In this document: positions 1 through 6,976 of the stretch, one piece after another
How positions within the stretch are numbered: position 1 is the first letter of the stretch
Layout: the number at the start of each line of letters is the position of its first letter
Source of the DNA: Dehalococcoidia bacterium
GTDB taxonomy: Bacteria; Chloroflexota; Dehalococcoidia; E44-bin15
Direction of reading: 5' to 3'
Assembly: GCA_030619615.1 (NCBI GenBank)
Contig: JAUXBC010000028.1
Span: forward strand, 1 to 9,036
Length of the DNA stretch: 9,036 bases
The notes under the pieces: model-generated
The model's database searches: none
Told to the model about the DNA's origin: nothing
Seen by the model: only the letters and a program-made list of their open reading frames with translations
Made by a program: the position numbers and the translations under genes

Positions 1-2
1 TA

Positions 3-2846
3 TTGCCCATCTTCTCCAGGGATGAGTCCTCCCAGTTCTGCCTCCGCCGCGGGCTTTTTCATCCCAATATCGAGATTCTACCTCTCTCCACTGTGGAAAA
101 GGTGGAGGGTGAGGCCGGCGATTTCCTGGTTACCCTCAACGTCAAACCCCGGGGGGTAAAGGAGGGAAAATGTATTGGCTGCGACCTCTGCACCCAGGTT
201 TGCCCCATAGAAGTAGAGAGCGAATTCAACGAAGGGCTGGTGAGTCGTAAGGCGATCTATCTTCGCCACCCCCTGGTGATGCCCAATGCCTACAGCATTG
301 ACTGGGATAGCTGCACCAAATGCGGCGACTGTGTGGAGAAATGCCCCACCGCTGCCATAGACCTTTCCCAAAAAGAGGAGATCAGGAGCCTTGAGGTGGG
401 AGCCATCGTCCTCGCCACAGGGTTTGAAGAATCCGACCCTCGCCCATTAACTCAGTATGGCTACAAACGCTACCCCAATGTGATCACCTGCATCGAGCTG
501 GAGCGGATGCTTAGCGCCAGCGGTCCCTTTGAAGGAAGGCTGGTTCGCCCCTCCGATGGCGAAGCTCCTCGATCCATGGCCTTCCTGCAGTGCATTGGCT
601 CCAGAGATCGGGAAAGGGATTACTGCTCCTCGGCCTGTTGTATGTATGCCCTCAAGGAAGCGATGCTGGCCAAGGAGAAAAACCCTGAGCTCGATGTTCA
701 TATCTTCTTCATGGACCTGAGGGCCTTTGGCAAAGGCTATCACCGATATTATGAAAAGGCGAAAGAGGATTTCGGGGTGAGGTTCACCCGCTGTCGCGTC
801 CCACAAATAAAGCAAGAGCCCAAAACCAAAGATCTCCTTCTCACCGCCAAAGCTGAGGATGGCGGGCTTACCAGGCATCAGTTCGAGCTGGTGGTTCTGT
901 CGCTTGGTCAAACCCCACCACCCCATTTCCCTGAATTGAGCAAAATCTTGGGCCTAGAACTCAATAGGTGGGGATTCTGCAAGATCAATGAATTTTCCCC
1001 AGTGGAGACCTCCAAAGAGGGCATTTACGTATGTGGCTCCGCCTCCGCCCCCAAGGACATCGCCGATACCCTGACCGAGGCCGGCGCTGCCGCATGCCAG
1101 GCCTCTATTCTGCTTTCCTCCCAGCGCAATCGATTGCTTGGCACAAGAATCTATCCTGAAGAAGTTGATGTTAGGGAGCAGGAGGCGAGGGTGGCTATCT
1201 TCCTCTGCCGCTGCGGTGAGGAGATCGCCTCAGCAGTAAACACGAATGAGATGATCGAGTTCGCCAAGGGGCTTCCCAGCGTGGTTTATGTCGAAGAGAT
1301 CCCCTGGCTCTGCCTCGAAGATGCTGTGGCCGACATGAAGGAAAGGATAAAGGAGGAAAAAGCTAATCGAGTGGTCCTGGCAGCCTGTTCCGCCTTACCC
1401 TATGAGAGGCTGTTTATAGAGGCGATCAGAGAGGCAGGGCTAAACCCCTCGCTTCTTCAATTGGTCGATCTCCGGGAGCAGCTCTCCTGGATTCATCAGG
1501 ACCACCAAGAGGCAGCGACAGAAAAGGGAAAGAGCCTGGTGGCTATCGCTTTGGAAAAACTTAGGTCTCAAGAACCCCTGCCTCTTCTTTCCCAAGGGGT
1601 GGAGCGCCGGGGGTTAGTTATCGGTGGCGGTCTTGCTGGTCTGACCGCTGCGCTATCTCTGGCGGAGCAGGGATTTGAGGCCCACTTGGTGGAGAGAGCA
1701 GCTGATCTGGGGGGCAACCTGAGGGATATTTACGCCACCTTGGAGGGGGGCGATCCCCAAGCCCTTCTTAAAGGTCTCATTGAAAAGGTGGAGGAAAATC
1801 CCCTTATTCACCTTCACAAAGAGACCGAGGTTAGCGAAGCCTCAGGCTATGCGGGCAATTTTGAGGCCGTTCTTAAGGACAAGAATTCTATGCTTCAGCC
1901 GATCAACGTGGGTGCCATTATCATTGCTACTGGCGGCGAGCAATATCAGCCCACGGAATATAGCTACGGGGAGAGCGAAGGCATCATTACTCAGAGGGAA
2001 TTGGAAAGGAGGCTAGTTTCCGGGGAGCTTGACCCCAAGCAATTGCGCTCTGTGGTGATGATCCAATGCGTGGGGTCGAGGGAAAAGGAGAGACCCTACT
2101 GTAGCCGCATCTGCTGCTCCCAGGCGCTGAAAAATTCCCTGAATCTAAAGGAGAAAAATCCAGAGATCGATATATTCGTCCTCTATCGGGATATGATGAG
2201 CTACGGGTTCAAAGAGGAGCATTACACCGAGGCCAGAGAAGGGGGGGTTATCTTCATCAACTATGAGGTTGATCATAAACCAGAGGTAAAAATTAACGGC
2301 GAGGCTTTGCAGGTTCAAGTGGTCGACCCTGTACTGGGGGGCAGCCTAAAAATAGAGCCCGATTTGGTGGTGCTGAGTCCAGCAATCATCCCTAATGACA
2401 ATAGAGGGCTTGCCCAAATGCTCAATTTGGAATTGACCGAGGAGGGCTTCTGCAAAGAGGCGGAGGTCAAATTCCGCCCTGTGGATTTCGTGAAGGAAGG
2501 CATCTTTTTATGTGGCTTGGCCCATTCACCAAGAGGGATAACTGAGACTATAGCTCAGGCTCAAGCGGCGGCGCAAAGGGCGGCATCGCTCCTTGCCAGA
2601 GAGCGACTGGAGTCGGGGAGGGTTGTCTCTGAGGTCAATGAAAGGCGTTGTAGCGGTTGCGAGCTTTGCATCTCAGTCTGTCCCTATGATGCCCGGGCGA
2701 AGGATGAGGAGAAGGGGGTGGTCACGGTAATAGAGGCGCTTTGCCAGGGCTGCGGCGCCTGCGCCGCCGTCTGCCCCAACGACGCGGCAAAACTGAGGGG
2801 GTTTACCGATAGGCAGGTCTTTTCCATGGTCGATGCCGCAGTTTGA
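3..2846 (+). CDS. hdrA: Tandem HdrA-like FAD/iron-sulfur protein (5' partial)
   Basis: Heterodisulfide reductase A-type flavoprotein, the likely FAD-carrying core of a cytoplasmic electron-transfer complex. The frame is open at the left edge. The first visible residues match the part of HdrA after the N-terminal FAD motif, so the true start lies outside and at least about 60 residues are missing. Copy 1 has an inserted two-cluster ferredoxin (C57/60/63/67 and C104/107/110/114) and the unusual HdrA cluster motif C197...YCSSACC (C208, C212, C213). Around 395-530 a second N-terminal HdrA domain begins, with four cysteines (C402, C404, C437, C462). The FAD motif GGGLAG follows at 541-546, then a second unusual motif (C689, C700, C704, C705) and a C-terminal two-cluster ferredoxin (C883/886/889/893 and C914/917/920/924). 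Copy 2 lacks the inserted ferredoxin. The stop overlaps the mvhD ribosome-binding region. The HdrA family is certain; the in vivo partner and whether it bifurcates electrons are inferred. Confidence 0.93.
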   Translation: MPIFSRDESSQFCLRRGLFHPNIEILPLSTVEKVEGEAGDFLVTLNVKPRGVKEGKCIGCDLCTQVCPIEVESEFNEGLVSRKAIYLRHPLVMPNAYSIDWDSCTKCGDCVEKCPTAAIDLSQKEEIRSLEVGAIVLATGFEESDPRPLTQYGYKRYPNVITCIELERMLSASGPFEGRLVRPSDGEAPRSMAFLQCIGSRDRERDYCSSACCMYALKEAMLAKEKNPELDVHIFFMDLRAFGKGYHRYYEKAKEDFGVRFTRCRVPQIKQEPKTKDLLLTAKAEDGGLTRHQFELVVLSLGQTPPPHFPELSKILGLELNRWGFCKINEFSPVETSKEGIYVCGSASAPKDIADTLTEAGAAACQASILLSSQRNRLLGTRIYPEEVDVREQEARVAIFLCRCGEEIASAVNTNEMIEFAKGLPSVVYVEEIPWLCLEDAVADMKERIKEEKANRVVLAACSALPYERLFIEAIREAGLNPSLLQLVDLREQLSWIHQDHQEAATEKGKSLVAIALEKLRSQEPLPLLSQGVERRGLVIGGGLAGLTAALSLAEQGFEAHLVERAADLGGNLRDIYATLEGGDPQALLKGLIEKVEENPLIHLHKETEVSEASGYAGNFEAVLKDKNSMLQPINVGAIIIATGGEQYQPTEYSYGESEGIITQRELERRLVSGELDPKQLRSVVMIQCVGSREKERPYCSRICCSQALKNSLNLKEKNPEIDIFVLYRDMMSYGFKEEHYTEAREGGVIFINYEVDHKPEVKINGEALQVQVVDPVLGGSLKIEPDLVVLSPAIIPNDNRGLAQMLNLELTEEGFCKEAEVKFRPVDFVKEGIFLCGLAHSPRGITETIAQAQAAAQRAASLLARERLESGRVVSEVNERRCSGCELCISVCPYDARAKDEEKGVVTVIEALCQGCGACAAVCPNDAAKLRGFTDRQVFSMVDAAV

Positions 2847-2853
2847 AGGAGGT
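2846..2853 (+). promoter_or_regulatory. Shine-Dalgarno site that sets the mvhD start
   Basis: AAGGAGGT lies four bases before a TTG at 2858 and begins on the last base of the hdrA stop codon. This favours TTG 2858 over the in-frame TTG at 2843, which would lie upstream of the site. Confidence 0.75.
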
Positions 2854-2857
2854 TCAG

Positions 2858-3286
2858 TTGGCCGATAACGAGTTTGAACCTAACATAGTAGGCTTCCTGT
2901 GCAACTGGTGCACCTATACGGCTGCCGACCTGGCGGGCACCACCAGGGTTCAATATCCCACCAACCTTCGCCCTATCCGAACCATGTGTAGCGGTTCGGT
3001 GGACCCGGTCTATGTGATCAGGGCTCTGCTCAGCGGAGCCGATGGCGTGCTGGTGGGAGGGTGTCACCCCGGGGATTGCCATTATGTATCGGGTAATTAT
3101 AAGGCGAGGAGAAGGATCACCATCCTCAAAAGCATCCTCAACACCCTGGGGCTTGAGGATGAGCGGGTTTGGCTGAGATGGATAAGCGCAGCCGAGGGAA
3201 GGAAGTTTGCCGAAACGGTGAGAAAATTTACCGAGGAGCTAAAGAAACAGGGGGCTAACCCCGTTAAAGAATATTGGTCCACTTAG
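2858..3286 (+). CDS. mvhD: MvhD/VhuD-type hydrogenase iron-sulfur subunit (electron linker to HdrA)
   Basis: Small [2Fe-2S] protein (142 residues from TTG 2858) of the MvhD family. In methanogens this family carries electrons from a hydrogenase or formate dehydrogenase to HdrA. The conserved cysteines are all visible: CNWC (C15, C18), MCSG (C44), and GCHPGDCHY (C69, C74). The segments around LAGT, YP.N.R.IR and GNYKA are typical of the family, and the length is normal. TTG 2858 is chosen because of the strong Shine-Dalgarno site just before it and because the N-terminus (Met-Ala-Asp-Asn) then looks like relatives. No MvhA/MvhG hydrogenase genes are in the window, so the upstream donor is probably another protein, possibly the next gene's product. 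The next coding sequence starts eight bases after the stop, consistent with one operon. Confidence 0.93.
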   Translation: MADNEFEPNIVGFLCNWCTYTAADLAGTTRVQYPTNLRPIRTMCSGSVDPVYVIRALLSGADGVLVGGCHPGDCHYVSGNYKARRRITILKSILNTLGLEDERVWLRWISAAEGRKFAETVRKFTEELKKQGANPVKEYWST

Positions 3287-3294
3287 GGAAAACA

Positions 3295-4422
3295 ATGGCA
3301 AGAAATGGCATTTTAGAGGTCGAAGACGGCAATCTGCTCAACACTCTCAATATGCTCTGGGGCAAATTGTTCGAAAAAAAGGTCATAGATGCCCTGCTTA
3401 TCCCCCAGGAGCTCCCTTCAGGGATTAGTGTGGTGCAAACCTTAGTGAGACGCCCGGAGAGCCTCAAGGACCCTAACCCTCTGGCTCCCGTTTTGCCCGT
3501 CAACTCAGCAAGGATCGTCTCCCAGATGACAAAGGTCGCCCCCAGCCAGAGGAGGGTGGGTATAGTGCTTAGACCCTGCGAGCTGAGGGCTCTTATCGAG
3601 CTGGTGAAACTGAAGCAGGCATCGCTGGAGAATCTGGTCTTGATCGGGATCGATTGCTTCGGCACCTATTCCATAGACCACTATGGCAAACTTGCCCAGG
3701 AGGGCTCACCGCCTACCGAGGATTTTCTAAAAGGGGTTAAAGAGGGAAGCGAGGATTCATCCCTCAGGGAGGCCTGTCAGAGTTGCGAACATCCCATCCC
3801 TATAAACGCCGACCTTATCATCGGCTTGATGGGGATGGATTTTGAAAAGAGCATCCTCATTCAAGCATCCACCCCTGAGGGGGAGGCGATACTGGAGGCT
3901 CTTGAGCTTAAGGATAGCAACGAAACAGAGGTGGCAAAGAGGGAGAAGGCCATCTCTCAACTTATTGCCCAAAGAACGAAGAAGAGGGACGAGCTTCTGG
4001 AGCAGACCAAAAGGGATGTTTTTGGATTGGAGAATCTTTTGAAATTGTTCGCCCCTTGCATCAACTGCCACAATTGCAAAACCGTCTGCCCCCTCTGCTA
4101 TTGCAAGGAGTGCTTCTTCGATTCCCCCACCTTCGAAATGGAAGCGGAGAAATACCTGGGATGGGCAGAGAAGAGGGGAACGATAAGGATGCCTACCGAT
4201 ACCCTGCTCTTCCATCTCACCAGGATGAACCATATGGCGATCTCCTGTGTGGGATGCGGAATGTGCCAGGAGGCTTGCCCCAACGATATACCGGTGTCCA
4301 ACATCTTCCGACTGGTCGGGTCGAGGGTGCAGAAGATATTCGATTATGTCCCCGGCCGAAGCCTGGAGGAGGAACTGCCTCTGGCTACCTTCAAAGAGGA
4401 CGAATTGCAGGAGGTGGGGTAA
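3295..4422 (+). CDS. FrhB/FdhB-like iron-sulfur oxidoreductase subunit
   Basis: A 375-residue soluble protein resembling the beta subunit of coenzyme F420 hydrogenase/formate dehydrogenase (FrhB/FdhB C-terminal domain) followed by a two-cluster ferredoxin. The family signature RPCELRA is at 93-99, a second conserved region IDCFGTYS surrounds C121, and CQSC is at 161-164. C95, C121, C161 and C164 could together hold one extra [4Fe-4S] cluster (inference). The C-terminal ferredoxin motifs are C255/258/261/265, followed closely by C268, C270 and C273, and C318/321/324/328. Residues about 205-245 are highly charged and probably helical. ATG 3295 is preferred over an in-frame TTG at 3274, which lies inside mvhD; AGGGA at 3285-3289 serves as a Shine-Dalgarno site. 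Its place between mvhD and hdrC suggests an electron-entry subunit of the Hdr complex. The family includes F420-, formate- and ferredoxin-linked members, so the donor cannot be read from sequence. Confidence 0.85.
   Translation: MARNGILEVEDGNLLNTLNMLWGKLFEKKVIDALLIPQELPSGISVVQTLVRRPESLKDPNPLAPVLPVNSARIVSQMTKVAPSQRRVGIVLRPCELRALIELVKLKQASLENLVLIGIDCFGTYSIDHYGKLAQEGSPPTEDFLKGVKEGSEDSSLREACQSCEHPIPINADLIIGLMGMDFEKSILIQASTPEGEAILEALELKDSNETEVAKREKAISQLIAQRTKKRDELLEQTKRDVFGLENLLKLFAPCINCHNCKTVCPLCYCKECFFDSPTFEMEAEKYLGWAEKRGTIRMPTDTLLFHLTRMNHMAISCVGCGMCQEACPNDIPVSNIFRLVGSRVQKIFDYVPGRSLEEELPLATFKEDELQEVG
4409..4415 (+). promoter_or_regulatory. Shine-Dalgarno site for hdrC, inside the upstream gene's end
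   Basis: AGGAGGT lies eight bases before GTG 4424 and within the last codons of the FrhB-like gene, so hdrC translation is probably coupled to it. Confidence 0.7.
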
Positions 4423-4423
4423 A

Positions 4424-4987
4424 GTGCAGTTCACCAGCGAGCAAGCTCAGGAGATAGGTAATCCCGCCTTCGCCAAGAGGGTCAAGGAGATAAGCGGCAC
4501 GACGCTTGACCGCTGCTATCAATGCTTGACCTGTAGCCTGGGATGCCCGGTGAACTTCGCCATGGACTATCTCCCCAATCAGATAATAAGGATGGTTCAA
4601 CTGGGGCTCAAAGAGCAAGTGCTTAAAAGCTCCACCATATGGCTCTGCGCCACCTGTGAGAGCTGCGTCACGCGATGCCCCAACGAGGTGGATGTGTTGA
4701 GGGTGATGGACACCCTGAGGGAGATGGCACTCCGGGAGGGGGTGAAAGGGAAAGAGACCGTCATCCCTATCTTCCACGAGACCTTCCTGGGAAGCATCAG
4801 GCAGTGGGGAAGACAGCACGAGCTTTCGATGCTCCTCCTTCTCAAATTGAAGACCAGAGACATATTTGGCGACCTCGGCTTGGGGGTTAAGATGCTTCTA
4901 AAGGGAAACCTGAAGCTTCTTCCGCCCAGGGTCAAAGGCTCGAAAGATGTGAAAGCTATCTTTGAAAAGACCAAGGGGGAGATTTGA
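4424..4987 (+). CDS. hdrC: Heterodisulfide reductase subunit C-like ferredoxin
   Basis: A 187-residue cytoplasmic iron-sulfur protein of the HdrC family, which relays electrons between HdrA and HdrB through two [4Fe-4S] clusters. Cluster 1 ligands are C31, C34, C37 and C41, followed by Pro; cluster 2 ligands are C75, C78, C81 and C85, followed by Pro. The surrounding RCYQCLTCS and WLCATCESC segments are typical HdrC. The C-terminal ~90 residues are basic with no cysteines or membrane segments, so it is the soluble type rather than the membrane HdrDE type. The GTG start at 4424 is chosen because of the strong Shine-Dalgarno site and because it falls two bases after the upstream stop. The in-frame extension upstream lies inside the previous gene and reads as nonsense. 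The stop codon overlaps the hdrB start, giving tight coupling with its partner. Confidence 0.93.
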   Translation: MQFTSEQAQEIGNPAFAKRVKEISGTTLDRCYQCLTCSLGCPVNFAMDYLPNQIIRMVQLGLKEQVLKSSTIWLCATCESCVTRCPNEVDVLRVMDTLREMALREGVKGKETVIPIFHETFLGSIRQWGRQHELSMLLLLKLKTRDIFGDLGLGVKMLLKGNLKLLPPRVKGSKDVKAIFEKTKGEI

Positions 4988-5829
4988 AATACGCCTACTA
5001 TCCAGGCTGCTCCCTGGAATCGACGGCAAGGGCATACGACCTTTCGGTGAGGGCGGTTTGCCGAGATTTGGCCGTGGAGCTTGAGGAGATTGAGGACTGG
5101 AATTGCTGCGGCGCCTCGTCGGGGCACTGCACCAACTACCGGCTCTCCCACGCCCTGGCGGGAAGAAACCTCGCCCTTGCCGAGAGGGAGGGCCTGGATA
5201 TAGCGGTCGCCTGTCCCGCCTGTTTCCTCAGGCTCAAGAGCACCAGGCACGAGGTCAGGGCTGACGCCAGGTTGAAGAAGGAGCTGGCAGAGCTGATCGA
5301 CCTCCCTTATGAGGCAAAATACGATACAAAGCACCTGCTGGATATCATCTGCCGTGAGGTCGGCATGGAGGAAGTTGGAAAAAGGGTCGAAAAACCGCTC
5401 ACCGGGCTTAAATTGGTCCCCTATTATGGGTGCTTCCTGGTTCGCCCTCCAAAGGTCACCCAGTTCGATGACCCAGAAAACCCCCAGTCGATGGATATTT
5501 TGATGGACGCCCTGGGGGCGGAGGTTCTCGACTGGTCGGGCAAGGTGGATTGCTGTGGGGGAAGCATCTCCATCACCAAGAGGGATATAGGGGCAAAGCT
5601 GGTATCGGAGATCGCCGATGCAGCGCGAGGGGTGGGGGCAGAGGCTATAGTGACCGCCTGCCCTTTATGTCAATCAAACCTGGAATCGAGGCAGGGCTCC
5701 CAGGCACTTCCCACTTTCTATTTCAGCGAGCTTATCGGGCTCTCCTTTGGCATGAAGGAGGCGAATACTTGGTTCCGGAGGCACCTGGTGAGCCCTGTTG
5801 CTTTACTGGCATCCCATGGCTTATTATAG
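4984..5829 (+). CDS. hdrB: Heterodisulfide reductase subunit B-like protein with two CCG domains
   Basis: A 281-residue HdrB-family protein. In methanogens HdrB holds two non-cubane [4Fe-4S] clusters that reduce the CoM-S-S-CoB disulfide. Both cysteine-rich CCG domains are complete: domain 1 has C9, C41-C42-G and C77-x2-C80; domain 2 has C150, C190-C191-G and C226-x2-C229. The N-terminus MKYAYYPGC is canonical and fixes the start at TTG 4984, which overlaps the hdrC stop (TTGA). A G-rich AAGGGGGAG stretch at 4973-4981 can act as the ribosome-binding site. The length matches stand-alone HdrB. In bacteria lacking coenzymes M and B the true acceptor is unknown; a disulfide, another redox protein, or the fumarate reductase encoded just downstream are candidates (inference). 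It ends the Hdr block; no terminator is visible after it. Confidence 0.93.
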   Translation: MKYAYYPGCSLESTARAYDLSVRAVCRDLAVELEEIEDWNCCGASSGHCTNYRLSHALAGRNLALAEREGLDIAVACPACFLRLKSTRHEVRADARLKKELAELIDLPYEAKYDTKHLLDIICREVGMEEVGKRVEKPLTGLKLVPYYGCFLVRPPKVTQFDDPENPQSMDILMDALGAEVLDWSGKVDCCGGSISITKRDIGAKLVSEIADAARGVGAEAIVTACPLCQSNLESRQGSQALPTFYFSELIGLSFGMKEANTWFRRHLVSPVALLASHGLL

Positions 5830-5855
5830 ATTGGCATATGGAGAACGGGTGAGCA

Positions 5856-6131
5856 ATGACTGAACACGCGCATGCCGCCATCGTATCCCGGTCGCCATAT
5901 AAGCGGGGGCTTTTGATCGCCCTCGCCATCACCACCACGATAATGGTGGCAGAGGCTATCGGGGGCATCGTGAGCAACAGCCTAGCCCTCCTGGGCGATG
6001 CCGGTCACATGCTGACCGATTCCATGGCCCTGGGGCATACCACCCTCCAGCTGGAGTGCGAAAGCTGTGAAAGCAGCCCGGTATGTGACCTGGGGGAACT
6101 GCGAAAGGAAAGCCAGACGGCGGAATCGTAG
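5856..6131 (+). pseudogene. Internally deleted CDF (CzcD/ZitB-type) metal cation transporter remnant
   Basis: A 91-codon frame joining the two ends of a cation diffusion facilitator. Residues 1-60 match a normal CDF start: a short His-containing N-terminus (H4, H6), a first membrane helix at about 18-38, and the second-helix metal-site motif LGDAGHMLTD with D48/H51/D55 positioned as expected. At about residue 60 the sequence jumps to HTTLQLEC plus a Cys-rich tail (C68, C71, C77), which resembles the extreme C-terminus of the same family. A full-length CDF of this type has about 300 residues, so some 200 or more are missing, including helices 3-6 and most of the cytoplasmic domain. The reading frame is kept across the join. 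It has an ATG but only a weak ribosome-binding site (GGGTGAG). It cannot transport as is; a small expressed peptide, or an assembly collapse, cannot be excluded. Confidence 0.75.
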
Positions 6132-6147
6132 ATAGAGTTGCACCTTT

Positions 6148-6155
6148 AAGGAGGG
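6148..6155 (+). promoter_or_regulatory. Strong Shine-Dalgarno site for the fumarate reductase iron-sulfur gene
   Basis: AAGGAGGG lies six bases before ATG 6162. It fixes that start, and therefore the acidic N-terminal extension, over the internal in-frame ATG at 6252. The gap of 30 bases after the CDF remnant contains no recognisable promoter or hairpin. Confidence 0.75.
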
Positions 6156-6161
6156 CTTTAG

Positions 6162-6962
6162 ATGAGCGGATCGGCTGATAGAGATAAAGGGGATAACCCG
6201 GCTGAGGAGACAACGGTGGAGGAGAAGGCCGCACCCGAGGTGAGTCAGAAGATGATCCCGGTTTATGTTATGGGGCGCAGGTATGAGGTCCCGGAAGGCT
6301 TTACCATAATGAAGGCCATGGAATACGCCGGCTATAAGTTTATCCGAGGCTGTGGCTGTCGTGGCGGCATCTGTGGCGCATGCAGCACCGTCTACCGCAA
6401 GCCCGGCGATTATCACCTATACGTGGGTTTGGCTTGCCAGACCGTAGCCGAGCCCGATATGTATCTCACCCAGATACCTTTCTATCCCGCCAATCGGGCC
6501 AATTACAACTTTGAGGAATTGAAGCCCGCCCCCGAGGAGATCTTCAAGCTATATCCTGAGGTCTTCCGCTGTGTTGCCTGCAATAGCTGCACCAAGGTCT
6601 GCCCTATGGATGTCCAGGTGATGGACGTTATCGCCGCCATAAAAAAGGGCGATATCGCTAAAGCAGCTACCCTTTCCTTCGACTGCATCCAGTGCGGGCT
6701 CTGTGCCAGTCGCTGCATGGGGGATCTGCCCCAATATCATATTGCCCAGCTTGCAAGAAGGCTCTACGGCAGCAGGATCGCCCCCAGGGCAGACCACTTA
6801 GAGGAAGCAGCAGAGGCAGTTAGACAGGGCAAATACAATAAAATGCTCCAGGAGCTCATGGGAATGGGTATCGAGGACCTCAAGATCCTGTATCAGGAGC
6901 GAGAGATTGAGCCCGAGATGGCCGGGGAGGATTGGCAGCCTGCGGAGAAGGGCTATTTATAG
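6162..6962 (+). CDS. Fumarate reductase/succinate dehydrogenase-type iron-sulfur subunit (2Fe-2S + two 4Fe-4S)
   Basis: A 266-residue soluble electron-transfer subunit, partner of the flavoprotein encoded next. After an acidic, probably disordered N-terminus (1-30) comes a plant-type [2Fe-2S] domain with C66, C71, C74 and C92 in the arrangement C-x4-C-x2-C-x17-C. A bacterial two-cluster ferredoxin domain follows with C137/140/143/147 and C175/178/181/185. Both are four-cysteine [4Fe-4S] motifs, unlike classical SdhB/FrdB, whose third cluster is [3Fe-4S]. The second motif ends Cys-Met rather than Cys-Pro. There is no C-terminal CCG domain, in contrast to methanogen TfrB, where an FrdB-like part is fused to an HdrB-like part. 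The gene sits 14 bases before the flavoprotein gene. The SdhB/FrdB/TfrB-like role is secure; the physiological direction and electron partner are not. Confidence 0.88.
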   Translation: MSGSADRDKGDNPAEETTVEEKAAPEVSQKMIPVYVMGRRYEVPEGFTIMKAMEYAGYKFIRGCGCRGGICGACSTVYRKPGDYHLYVGLACQTVAEPDMYLTQIPFYPANRANYNFEELKPAPEEIFKLYPEVFRCVACNSCTKVCPMDVQVMDVIAAIKKGDIAKAATLSFDCIQCGLCASRCMGDLPQYHIAQLARRLYGSRIAPRADHLEEAAEAVRQGKYNKMLQELMGMGIEDLKILYQEREIEPEMAGEDWQPAEKGYL

Positions 6963-6976
6963 TTGGAGGAGGGAAA

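Noticed and set aside
3..5. TTG at the left edge as the true start of the HdrA gene
   Set aside because: The residues after it match the middle of an HdrA FAD domain, and the glycine-rich FAD motif of copy 1 is absent, so the gene is cut by the window edge.
3246..3265. Small hairpin GGGG-CTAA-CCCC near the end of mvhD, considered as a terminator
   Set aside because: The stem is only four pairs (plus a bulged AAC/GTT extension), there is no T-run after it, and it lies inside coding sequence upstream of a tightly spaced gene.
4247..4423. Upstream extension of hdrC
   Set aside because: It overlaps the ferredoxin end of the FrhB-like gene in another frame and reads as unrelated sequence; GTG 4424 has a strong ribosome-binding site.
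5830..5855. Possible promoter or terminator between hdrB and the CDF remnant
   Set aside because: Only 26 bases, with no hairpin, T-run or paired -35/-10 boxes that I can support.
5856..6131. CDF remnant as a genuine small membrane protein that partners the Hdr or fumarate reductase complex (a membrane anchor)
   Set aside because: Its two parts match the two ends of a CDF transporter rather than any fumarate reductase anchor; it has no haem-ligand or quinone-site features, and the metal-site motif is that of CDF helix 2.
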